A stretch of 64,000 bases of DNA from Polynucleobacter sp. 80A-SIGWE (GTDB lineage Bacteria > Pseudomonadota > Gammaproteobacteria > Burkholderiales > Burkholderiaceae), in NCBI RefSeq assembly GCF_018882295.1, contig NZ_JACVOR010000001.1:868001-932000 (forward strand), in the 5' to 3' direction. Both the position numbers and the translations under genes were made by a program. Shown piece by piece: positions 27,383 through 35,007 of the stretch. The first letter of the stretch is position 1; the number at the start of each line of letters is the position of its first letter. The notes under the pieces were generated by a model that made no database searches, was not told the DNA's origin, and saw nothing but the letters and a program-made list of their open reading frames with translations.

Positions 27383-28171
27383 ATGCCCAACAAATCTATC
27401 GATCTAGCTGACATGCATTTTTTACAACTTCGTGGCTCAACAACAGTCATGAAGTTAATGCAGCAGATTGGCCTGCGATACATGGATGAGTTTCCAAATA
27501 TTCGTCTACCCTTGCTTGGTGGTGGCACTGCGATGGGTTATAAATCTGCTTTGGATGGTACCGCTAATATCGGTATGGCTTCTGGACAGATTTCCCCCAA
27601 TATTGAGTTGTGGGCCCATAAAAATAAGCTTGAAATTGAGGAAGTCACCATTGCTACCGATGGCTTGGTGGCTATTGTCAATCCAGCCAACCCTATTAAT
27701 GACTTAACACTAGAGCAGTTGCATGACGTATTCACGGGAGCGACAAATACCTGGAGCTCCTTGGGTAAATACTCGGGGCCGATTCATGTTGTGAGCCATG
27801 ATCCGAAGCTGGGGACCTATGAACCCTGGAAAAGACAGGTAGCTGGTAAGGAGCATATTACTTTGAGTGCAAAAGTAGTCTCCAATTTAAATGCGTTAAT
27901 GCAAGCCATTACCTCCGATCCTTTTGCAATAGGATATGTCGGCACGACTTTTTTGAACAAGGAAAAAGTTAAGCCTTTAGCAATTAATGGCGTACTACCT
28001 ACCTACGTAAATATTAAGCAGCTTCGCTATCCCATACGCAATAACTTGCAGTTGCTGATTAAGCCTACTGCAACTAAAGAAGAAAAAGACTTTATTGCTT
28101 ATTGCCTTGATCCAAATAAAGGGCAGGCTATCATTAAAGGCGCGGGCTTAATTCCTGTGGTGGGCGAGTAA
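27383..28171 (+). CDS. PstS-like binding protein without signal peptide
   Basis: A 262-residue periplasmic-binding-protein fold of the phosphate-binding (PstS) type: LRGSTTVMKLMQQIGLRYMDEFPNI, LLGGGTAMGYKSALDGTANIGMASG, LEQLHDVFTGATNTWSSLG, and DPFAIGYVGTTFLNKEKVKPLAING. The N terminus goes straight into the fold with no signal peptide or membrane segment. The same frame upstream is open only back to a stop at 27323 and offers none. The phosphate-site segment is altered: the usual S-G-T-R type motif reads PKLGTYE. So it is either cytoplasmic, exported by an unusual route, or a repurposed sensor. Its stop shares one base with the next ATG (TAATG). Confidence 0.83.
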   Translation: MPNKSIDLADMHFLQLRGSTTVMKLMQQIGLRYMDEFPNIRLPLLGGGTAMGYKSALDGTANIGMASGQISPNIELWAHKNKLEIEEVTIATDGLVAIVNPANPINDLTLEQLHDVFTGATNTWSSLGKYSGPIHVVSHDPKLGTYEPWKRQVAGKEHITLSAKVVSNLNALMQAITSDPFAIGYVGTTFLNKEKVKPLAINGVLPTYVNIKQLRYPIRNNLQLLIKPTATKEEKDFIAYCLDPNKGQAIIKGAGLIPVVGE

Positions 28172-29007
28172 TGATGAATCGTCGTCAGTTGCTTCGAAAT
28201 ATAGGCATTGCTGCTGGTCTTGGTGGCGCGGCTCTAACTGGGTTGATTGCTTATCCTTACATTATCGCTAGAGCGCAAAAAGAATTAATGATCTCTGGAT
28301 CAGTAGCAGTAACACGCTTTGTTAGCTTATTGATTGCCCCATTTATCGAAAAACATCCCCACGTCAAGGTGTCTATTCAAGGGGGCGGATCCTTTGCCGG
28401 TCTAGTAGCATTGGATAACGGTGGGATCGATTTAGCGATGATGTCTAGGGATCTGAATTTTGATGAATTTAATCTCGACTTACACAGCAATTTGATTGGT
28501 ATAGAAGGCATAGCAATTGTTGTGCACCCCAGTATGAATATCAAGAGCATCTCACTTGAGCAATTAGATGGTATTTTCGACGGTTCAATTAATAACTGGA
28601 ATTCATTGGGCGGCCCCAATAAGAAGATTAATTTTTACAACAGAAATGAAGGCTCCAGTACACGTGCTTTCGTGGAAGATGTCGTGCTAAGAGGCTCTAA
28701 ATTTGCACGAGACGCAAAAACATCTGACAGTGCTATCGATATATCCAATTTAATTGCGCAAGACCCTTACGGCATTGGTTATCTTACGAATAAAAATCTG
28801 AGCGATAACATAAAGGCAGTTGCCATTAATGGATTCGAGATTAATGACAAAACATTATTGCTTAAGCTTTACCCCTTATCCAGAGATATGTTCTTGGTTA
28901 ATAAAAAATCAGCGAATCAAGCCACTAGAGATTTTGTTCGTTATAGTCTGAGTGCGGCTGGACAAGATATATTTGCCAAGCATGGCTTAACCCAAGTTTC
29001 TCAGTAA
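28171..29007 (+). CDS. PstS-like binding protein, membrane-anchored or Tat-exported
   Basis: A 278-residue second PstS-like protein, distantly similar to its neighbour. The N terminus NRRQLLRNIGIAAGLGGAALTGLIAY has a twin-arginine-like start and hydrophobic stretch that could be a Tat signal or an anchor. The fold is clear from ISGSVAVTRFVSLLIAPFIE, VSIQGGGSFAGLVALDNGGIDLAMMSRDL, LDGIFDGSINNWNSLGG, the anion-site-like NRNEGSSTRAFVEDVVL and DPYGIGYLTNKNLSDNIKAVAING. Unlike the upstream gene this one keeps the serine/threonine/arginine site, so it may bind phosphate or a similar anion. No pstCAB genes are nearby. Two ATGs (28171 and 28174) are possible starts. Confidence 0.87.
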   Translation: MMNRRQLLRNIGIAAGLGGAALTGLIAYPYIIARAQKELMISGSVAVTRFVSLLIAPFIEKHPHVKVSIQGGGSFAGLVALDNGGIDLAMMSRDLNFDEFNLDLHSNLIGIEGIAIVVHPSMNIKSISLEQLDGIFDGSINNWNSLGGPNKKINFYNRNEGSSTRAFVEDVVLRGSKFARDAKTSDSAIDISNLIAQDPYGIGYLTNKNLSDNIKAVAINGFEINDKTLLLKLYPLSRDMFLVNKKSANQATRDFVRYSLSAAGQDIFAKHGLTQVSQ

Positions 29008-29018
29008 GGCCTTAGCTC

Positions 29019-30200
29019 ATGGGTAATCCGACTAATGAAGTTGAACAGTATTTATTTTCAGCCTTAGACTGGCTTAGAAGTAAGCACCACATTCGAAAAG
29101 GCTTGGCCCTAATCGTTATAGCCATCTTGCTTGGTTTTGCCTGCAAATTTGCCTACGATCTATTTCCGCGGCACTATAAATTAAGTATCAGTGGCGGTGG
29201 GATGCTCACCAAAAGCCATCACTTGACTAAAGTGCTGCAAGAAGAAGCGGCGCGACGAAACATCTCTTTAACAATTGAGCCAACAGCTGGCTCATTTCAG
29301 GCGCTAAATAACTTAAATGAGGGCACATTAGATTTAGCTTTCGTGCAGGGCGGCATTGATCCAGTGGGATATGACGATGTTAGGCAGGTTGCTTCAATTG
29401 CCCCACAGTTGATCCATTTTTTAGTAAAGGGTGATGTCAAGACGATTCATGATATTCGGGGCAAAACCGTCAATCTAGGCGAGAAAAATGGCGGCCCCAG
29501 CATTGTCTCTAATCAAATATTACGTTTTTCAGGTTTAGTTCCTGAAGTGGATTATGTGGAAACCAACTTTAGCGACGAGCAACTTTTGGGTATGAAGCCC
29601 AATCGTTTGCCCGATGTCATTGTTCAGGTATCTTATGCTCCATCAGCTACGGTAGATTTTTTGGTGCAAAAGCGTGGCTATCAATTATTGGAAATGTCTT
29701 TCCCGCCATCCTTGGCAATGCGCATGGGTTGGGTTGCAGATACAAAGATTCTGGCTTACATGTATCAAATCTCGCCGCCAGTACCCGCTACAGATATTCG
29801 AGTGGTCGGGGTTAATCTGAATCTTCTGGCGAATAAAAATGTTGATCCACGCGCTATATCGGCCTTGTTGCCTGTTTTGTATAGTCCGCAGATAAGCTCT
29901 CGGTTCAGCTTCCCGATATCTGAGGAAAATATATTGACCCCGTCTGGCTTTCCAATTTCCGATGGCACGGAGTTATACATTTCCAGTAAGCAGCCTTTTA
30001 TGACTGCGCAATTCATAGATCAGATTAAAGTAATTTTTGGTTTAGTCATGTCTTTGTTATCGGTTGCTTTGGTGGTCTTCAAATGGTTTAAAGCGCCAAA
30101 GGATGATGAAGAGCCTAAAAACAAGGGTGGCGATGATGACACTCCTAGTATTGCCGATCAATTCAATAGTATTACAAGCAATATCTCCAAACTAGAATAG
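29019..30200 (+). CDS. TAXI-type TRAP binding protein with C-terminal membrane segment
   Basis: A 393-residue protein of the TAXI family of TRAP solute-binding proteins. A membrane segment near residues 26-46 (KGLALIVIAILLGFACKFAY) anchors it. The binding domain has SISGGGMLTKSHHLTKVLQEEA, LDLAFVQGGIDP, IRGKTVNLGEKNGGPSIVSNQILRF and VDFLVQKRGYQLLEM. Unusually, a second membrane segment (about residues 337-355, FGLVMSLLSVALVVFKWF) is followed by an acidic cytoplasmic tail of over 30 residues. TAXI proteins normally feed a fused DctM/DctQ-type permease; none is present here. It lies 11 bases after the second PstS-like gene. Confidence 0.87.
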   Translation: MGNPTNEVEQYLFSALDWLRSKHHIRKGLALIVIAILLGFACKFAYDLFPRHYKLSISGGGMLTKSHHLTKVLQEEAARRNISLTIEPTAGSFQALNNLNEGTLDLAFVQGGIDPVGYDDVRQVASIAPQLIHFLVKGDVKTIHDIRGKTVNLGEKNGGPSIVSNQILRFSGLVPEVDYVETNFSDEQLLGMKPNRLPDVIVQVSYAPSATVDFLVQKRGYQLLEMSFPPSLAMRMGWVADTKILAYMYQISPPVPATDIRVVGVNLNLLANKNVDPRAISALLPVLYSPQISSRFSFPISEENILTPSGFPISDGTELYISSKQPFMTAQFIDQIKVIFGLVMSLLSVALVVFKWFKAPKDDEEPKNKGGDDDTPSIADQFNSITSNISKLE

Positions 30201-30214
30201 TCCTCGCATCAATC

Positions 30215-30667
30215 TTGAATTCATCACAGCTAGCATGTTGCCTCTGTATGCTTTTCATGTCTTCCGTGGCGTGGAGCGTCGAAGTTCTTCAATTTAATTG
30301 CACGCGTTCAGAAAATAATTACACCGAGACCTACGATTTAAAGGTTAGTCCTGCCTTAAAAAATCAGAAGGCCAAGGTCTATGTAGATGGTCGGGATTTA
30401 GATCAATCCGATGAGTTGGGAAGGCAAGCCGTTAAGACCGTTTTAGTAACTGATTCCACGGTACTGATTTCGATGGAGGCCAACTTTCCACCAGAGCGTT
30501 TTGATGGTATTCAGTATGGGCCTGGATCAGTAAGCACGGCGATCACAATTAATCGCTTAACTGGTCAGCTGAGAAAAGCTGAGACCATTAAGGGCGGGAT
30601 TCTCTCAGCCACTCTTGGTGAGGGTACAAAGACCTACCAAGAGCAATGCGCTACCGCAAAACCTTAG
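30215..30667 (+). CDS. Small exported protein of unknown function
   Basis: A 150-residue protein from a TTG at 30215; an ATG at 30248 would cut into the signal peptide. The start (NSSQLACCLCMLFMSSVAWS) looks like a Sec signal. The mature part begins VEVLQFNCTRSENNYTETYDL and has ITINRLTGQLRKAETI, a pattern of short beta strands, with two cysteines in the mature chain. It lies 14 bases after the TAXI gene, so it probably closes that transcript. Its stop overlaps the convergent exbD stop by four bases. I do not recognise a family. Confidence 0.65.
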   Translation: MNSSQLACCLCMLFMSSVAWSVEVLQFNCTRSENNYTETYDLKVSPALKNQKAKVYVDGRDLDQSDELGRQAVKTVLVTDSTVLISMEANFPPERFDGIQYGPGSVSTAITINRLTGQLRKAETIKGGILSATLGEGTKTYQEQCATAKP

Positions 30668-31077
30668 TTAGGTTCAGTCACAAACCCAAGCTTCGTTAGG
30701 CCAGCACGACGGGATGCTGCTAATACTTGTGCAACATATTCGTATTTCACAGACTTATCAGCGCGTAAATTGATTTCTGGTTGCGGCTCTTTCTGGGCAG
30801 CTTTTTCTGCATAGCCATCAAACGTTTTTAAATCAATGGGTGTGCTATTCCAAAATATTTGACCTTGAGCATCAATCGAGAGCTGTACTGACTCCGGCTT
30901 GACTTCATTGCGCACGCTATTGGCTTTTGGAAGCTCAACCTTCACCGCCTGCTGGATCACTGGCAGGGTGATGATGAAGATAATGAGAAGAACTAACATG
31001 ACGTCCACCATCGGAGTCATGTTGATTTCGGCCATGATGCCGCTTTCTTCTTGATCGTTCTGAAGATTAAAAGACAT
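30664..31077 (-). CDS. exbD: Biopolymer transport protein ExbD
   Basis: A 137-residue inner-membrane protein with one N-terminal membrane helix and a periplasmic domain. The key signature is MAEINMTPMVDVMLVLLIIFIITLPV, which includes the conserved aspartate of the proton path (PMVDV), and the C-terminal DKSVKYEYVAQVLAASRRAGLTKLGFVTEP. With ExbB and TonB it converts proton motive force to energise outer-membrane receptors. It is the last gene of murI-tonB-exbB-exbD; two bases separate it from exbB. Confidence 0.94.
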   Translation of the reverse strand: MSFNLQNDQEESGIMAEINMTPMVDVMLVLLIIFIITLPVIQQAVKVELPKANSVRNEVKPESVQLSIDAQGQIFWNSTPIDLKTFDGYAEKAAQKEPQPEINLRADKSVKYEYVAQVLAASRRAGLTKLGFVTEPN

Positions 31078-31079
31078 AT

Positions 31080-31772
31080 TTATTCTCCGGACTTCACGCG
31101 GGCACCAGTTACAAAGTATGCGAGGAGGTCATTGCCAAAGCGGTTGAGGTCGGCAACCAATAATTTATTGGCGCGGTTGATTGCATTAAAGCCTAGCACC
31201 GCTGGAATTGCTACAGCTAAGCCCAAAGCAGTCATGATGAGGGCTTCACCAATAGGACCTGCAACTTGATCAATCTGTGCGCTACCGGAGCTGCTGATTG
31301 CGATTAAGGCGTGGTAGATGCCCCACACGGTTCCAAACAAGCCAATAAACGGTGCAGTTGCGCCAGTTGAGCCCAGGAAAGTCAGGCCTTTTTGGAGTTG
31401 TGCGGTAACCCCGTCAATACTGTTCTTAAGGCTTCTTGCCATCCACTCTGAGTAATTCAATGTCTGCAAGAGTTCACGATGGTTGGTCGATTGACTTTGG
31501 TGGTGAGTGGAGGCGCCACTTGCAGCCTTGGCAATTTGATAATAAGGATTGCTTGCATGACTAGTGAATGCATTGAGACCTTGGTCATATGATGTGGCAC
31601 GCCAAAATTGATCGAGCTCAGGTTTGAGTTTGCGCAGATTGCGCAAATCCCAAAAGCGGGATAACAAAATCACCCAGGTCACAATCGAGCAAGTGAGAAG
31701 TGCGAGCGCTACAAAGCGAGTAATAGCATCGCCCTCGAGCCATAAATTTGCTAAGCCAAATGGTGTATTCAT
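31080..31772 (-). CDS. exbB: Proton channel protein ExbB (MotA/TolQ family)
   Basis: A 230-residue protein with three membrane helices. It shows the family core GLTFLGSTGATAPFIGLFGTVWGIYHALI and GPIGEALIMTALGLAVAIPAVLGFNAINR. ExbB forms the pentameric channel around ExbD dimers. Its place between tonB (five bases upstream) and exbD supports ExbB rather than TolQ, since no tolA, tolB or pal is present. The shorter N-terminal region also suits the ExbB subgroup. Confidence 0.93.
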   Translation of the reverse strand: MNTPFGLANLWLEGDAITRFVALALLTCSIVTWVILLSRFWDLRNLRKLKPELDQFWRATSYDQGLNAFTSHASNPYYQIAKAASGASTHHQSQSTNHRELLQTLNYSEWMARSLKNSIDGVTAQLQKGLTFLGSTGATAPFIGLFGTVWGIYHALIAISSSGSAQIDQVAGPIGEALIMTALGLAVAIPAVLGFNAINRANKLLVADLNRFGNDLLAYFVTGARVKSGE

Positions 31773-31777
31773 AATGT

Positions 31778-32473
31778 TTAATTCTTTAAATTAAATTTAA
31801 TTAAAAGGTTAGTAGAAATTCTTTGGGGCGAACCATTTACTAAGAATGGTTTAAATCGATAACGACGACCAATCTCTGTTGCTGCTCGATCTAATCTTGG
31901 AAATGAGCTCGAACGTAATAGAGCAACATCCTCAACACTGCCGGATTCATCAATAATCAATCGCACCGCCACTTCACCTTGCTCCCCTGATCTCTTCGAG
32001 AAAGAGGGATAGTAGGCATCTGCATCAGGCTGATAGACGACAACCAGTTTACCAATGTCAGTCTGAATCGGTGTGCCGCTCGATCCAGAGGTGGTTGCGG
32101 GCGCAACCGTAGCATTAGGGACCTGAGATTCGCTTTTAGACTGCTGTGGTGTTGGTGGAGTGGCAGCTTGTTGTTGAGTTTGCGGTGGAGTTGGTGCCTG
32201 CGTGGATTTCTCATCCACGGTTTTCTTCTTTTGCTCTTGCTTGGGTTTTGGTGGAGGTGCAGCTGGAGCTGCTTGAGGCTGTTTAGCAGCCTCAGGGCTT
32301 ACGAGGTTGGCCATGACTCGCGCATCATCCATATTGTTATCGTTGTCAGGCTTCATGCCGCTTTGGAAGCCAACTAAAAATAGTAGATGCAGGGCAATAA
32401 CAATGCCAATGATGATGCGTTCGGTTTTATCGAAGGGCAGACGCGCGTTGAGTTGGCTGAGGAAAGTGCTCAT
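31778..32473 (-). CDS. tonB: Energy transducer TonB
   Basis: A 231-residue protein with an N-terminal membrane helix (IIIGIVIALHLLFLVGF), a proline/lysine/glutamine-rich spacer from about residue 60 to 125 that can span the periplasm, and a C-terminal TonB domain (VAVRLIIDESGSVEDVALLRSSSFPRLDRAATEIGRRYRFKPF). The ATG overlaps the murI stop by four bases. It works with ExbB and ExbD to drive TonB-dependent receptors; none of those receptors is in the window. Confidence 0.93.
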   Translation of the reverse strand: MSTFLSQLNARLPFDKTERIIIGIVIALHLLFLVGFQSGMKPDNDNNMDDARVMANLVSPEAAKQPQAAPAAPPPKPKQEQKKKTVDEKSTQAPTPPQTQQQAATPPTPQQSKSESQVPNATVAPATTSGSSGTPIQTDIGKLVVVYQPDADAYYPSFSKRSGEQGEVAVRLIIDESGSVEDVALLRSSSFPRLDRAATEIGRRYRFKPFLVNGSPQRISTNLLIKFNLKN

Positions 32474-33276
32474 TTGAAGGTGCTCACCAATTGAGACTCA
32501 ATGCTGCGTTCATCTAGATCCGATTGCATGAGCTCTTGCGCCATTTGATTTAGCGTCTCTGCATCTTTGCTGCTAATAAATCGAATAGAACCACATGTAC
32601 CATCATCTAATTGCTTACCTTGCGCCTCTAGCTTTCTTTTGAGTTGGCGCACAACTGCATCACTGGTATCAATGAGATTGATTGAGTCTCCAAGTAACTT
32701 GCGAATGGCTTTACGCAAGAAAGGGTAGTGCGTACAACCCAAAACTAGGGTATCCGCGCCAGCATCCTGAATGGGTTCAAGGTGCTCTGCAAGTAACTCC
32801 AGGGTCTCTTCGCCATTGGCTTGGCCTGCTTCAATCAGAGGAACAAGACCAGCCCCAGCTTGTTTAATAAATTGACAGTTAGGAAGGGTGGCCAGTAGGG
32901 CGGTGAATTTATCGCTCTTCAGCGTGGCCTCGGTGGCAAGTACTCCAACAATGCCATTCGTAGACTGCATTGCCGCCGGCTTAATGCCCGGCTCTACGCC
33001 AATGATGGGAATGTTGCTAAGCTGATTACGAATATGTGCAATCGCTTCCGCGGTAGCGGTATTGCAGGCAACCATAATCGCATCGCATCCTTGTGCCGCT
33101 AAGTATTGGCATAGCTCCAAACTGCGCGAAGCTATCCACTCGCTAGACTTTTCTCCATAAGGCGCATTGATGGAGTCAGCTAGATAAATGTAGTCGTGCT
33201 CGGGAAGCTGACGCAGAGCCTCATCCAAAATGGATAAGCCTCCAACGCCAGAATCAAATACTCCGATGAGTGCCAA
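32470..33276 (-). CDS. murI: Glutamate racemase MurI
   Basis: A 268-residue cytoplasmic enzyme that makes D-glutamate for peptidoglycan. The two catalytic cysteines are Cys71 in MVACNTATAEA and Cys181 in LVLGCTHYPFL. The N-terminal GVFDSGVGGLSIL is also conserved. The start is a TTG at 33276; no ATG fits the conserved N terminus. The gene overlaps tonB and begins 40 bases after fumarase, so it may sit in one long minus-strand transcript. Confidence 0.95.
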   Translation of the reverse strand: MALIGVFDSGVGGLSILDEALRQLPEHDYIYLADSINAPYGEKSSEWIASRSLELCQYLAAQGCDAIMVACNTATAEAIAHIRNQLSNIPIIGVEPGIKPAAMQSTNGIVGVLATEATLKSDKFTALLATLPNCQFIKQAGAGLVPLIEAGQANGEETLELLAEHLEPIQDAGADTLVLGCTHYPFLRKAIRKLLGDSINLIDTSDAVVRQLKRKLEAQGKQLDDGTCGSIRFISSKDAETLNQMAQELMQSDLDERSIESQLVSTFK

Positions 33277-33316
33277 GTAAAGGTCGCTTAACTATGTATT
33301 GCTAGTGATAGTTGTT

Positions 33317-34840
33317 TTACGCAATCTTGACTGGAATACCAGCAATCTTGGCTTGCCATTCTTTTGGACCAGTCTCGTGCATTGAAATACCTGCAGAGCT
33401 GACCGCTACTGTTACTGGCATATCTTTGACATCGAATTCATAAATGGCTTCCATGCCCAGATCAGCAAAGCCAACTACTTTCGCCGTCTGAATTGCTTTA
33501 GACACTAAGTACGCAGCGCCTCCAACAGCCATCAAATAAGCAGACTTGTGTTTCTTGATTGCTTCAATTGCAATAGGACCACGCTCAGCTTTACCAATCA
33601 TCGAGATCAAACCAGTTTGAGCCAGCATCATCTCAGTGAACTTATCCATACGGGTTGAGGTTGTTGGTCCTGCTGGACCAACTGCTTCACCACCTACTGG
33701 ATCAACTGGGCCAACGTAATAGATCACGCGGTTCTTAAAGCTCACTGGTAATTCTTCACCCTTAGCAAGCATGTCCTGAATGCGCTTATGAGCAGCATCA
33801 CGACCTGTCAAAATCTTGCCGTTGAGAAGTAGCGTTTCGCCTTCTTTCCAGCCGGCTACTTCTTCAGCAGTCAAAGTATCGAGGTTCACACGCTTTGATT
33901 TCTTAGTATCCGGAGTCCAAGTCACGTCTGGCCAATCAGATAAGGATGGCTTTTCTAATATCGCTGGGCCATCGCCATGCAAGTGGAAATGCACGTGACG
34001 AGTTGCGGCACAGTTTGGAATCATCGCTACCGGCAATGAAGCCGCGTGCGTTGGGTATTCCATGATTTTGATATCGAGAACAGTTGCTAAGCCACCGAGG
34101 CCTTGTGCCCCAATACCAAGCTTATTCACCTTCTCGTATAGCTCTATGCGCAGCTCCTCAGCACGAGTCTTCGCGCCGCGTGCGATCAATTCTTGAATAT
34201 CTACAGGCCCCATTAAGGATTCTTTAGCCATCAACATGGCTTTTTCTGGGGTTCCGCCAATACCAATGCCTAGGATGCCGGGAGGGCACCAGCCTGCACC
34301 CATGGTTGGGACAGTCTTGAGTACCCAGTCGACGATGGAGTCAGATGGGTTGAGCATGACCATCTTGGCTTTGTTCTCAGAACCTCCACCCTTAGCGGCA
34401 CAAATCACTTCCACATCATCACCCGGCACGATTTCGTAATGCACGACGGCAGGGGTGTTGTCACCCGTATTTTTGCGTTTACCCGCTGGATCGGTCAAAA
34501 CTGAGGCACGTAATGGGTTGTCTGGGTTCATATAGGCCCGACGAACACCCTCGTTCACCATCTCGGTGACGCTCATAGTGGCATCGCCCCATTGGACGTT
34601 CATACCAATTTTGAGGAAAACGACTGCAATACCGGTGTCCTGACACATAGGGCGGTGGCCTTCCGCGCACATGCGACTATTGGTCAAGATCTGAGCGATC
34701 GCATCCTTAGCTGCAGCGCCTTGCTCAAGCTCATAAGCCTTACCCATGGCGGAGATGAAGTCCTTTGGGTGATAGTAAGAGATGAACTGAAATGCGTCTG
34801 CAACGCTTTGAATAAGGTCGTTTTGTTTGATATTTGTCAT
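33317..34840 (-). CDS. fumA: Fumarate hydratase, class I (iron-sulfur)
   Basis: A 507-residue single-chain class I fumarase that hydrates fumarate to malate in the TCA cycle and uses a [4Fe-4S] cluster. Likely cluster cysteines are in RPMCQDTGIAVV, GAGWCPPGILGIGIGG (near the cluster region) and MIPNCAATRHVHFHL. The beta-domain motifs GPTTSTRMDKFTEMM and GKAERGPIAIEAIKKHKSAYLMAVGGAAYLVS are complete. Length is normal for the one-chain form. It is divergent from acs with 167 bases between them. Confidence 0.95.
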   Translation of the reverse strand: MTNIKQNDLIQSVADAFQFISYYHPKDFISAMGKAYELEQGAAAKDAIAQILTNSRMCAEGHRPMCQDTGIAVVFLKIGMNVQWGDATMSVTEMVNEGVRRAYMNPDNPLRASVLTDPAGKRKNTGDNTPAVVHYEIVPGDDVEVICAAKGGGSENKAKMVMLNPSDSIVDWVLKTVPTMGAGWCPPGILGIGIGGTPEKAMLMAKESLMGPVDIQELIARGAKTRAEELRIELYEKVNKLGIGAQGLGGLATVLDIKIMEYPTHAASLPVAMIPNCAATRHVHFHLHGDGPAILEKPSLSDWPDVTWTPDTKKSKRVNLDTLTAEEVAGWKEGETLLLNGKILTGRDAAHKRIQDMLAKGEELPVSFKNRVIYYVGPVDPVGGEAVGPAGPTTSTRMDKFTEMMLAQTGLISMIGKAERGPIAIEAIKKHKSAYLMAVGGAAYLVSKAIQTAKVVGFADLGMEAIYEFDVKDMPVTVAVSSAGISMHETGPKEWQAKIAGIPVKIA

Positions 34841-35007
34841 GGTTTTAGGCTTGATTGTGTAAGGTTTCTTCTATTTTAAGGGTTTGCCATAGAGCAAATC
34901 CAGCGTGTTTTCACTTATCTTATTAGCTCTTGGGGATGCGTTTCCCTAACTTTGCGCTGTTTTTGCAAAAAAAGACGACTGATTATTGAATAGAAGGGCT
35001 GTGAAGC

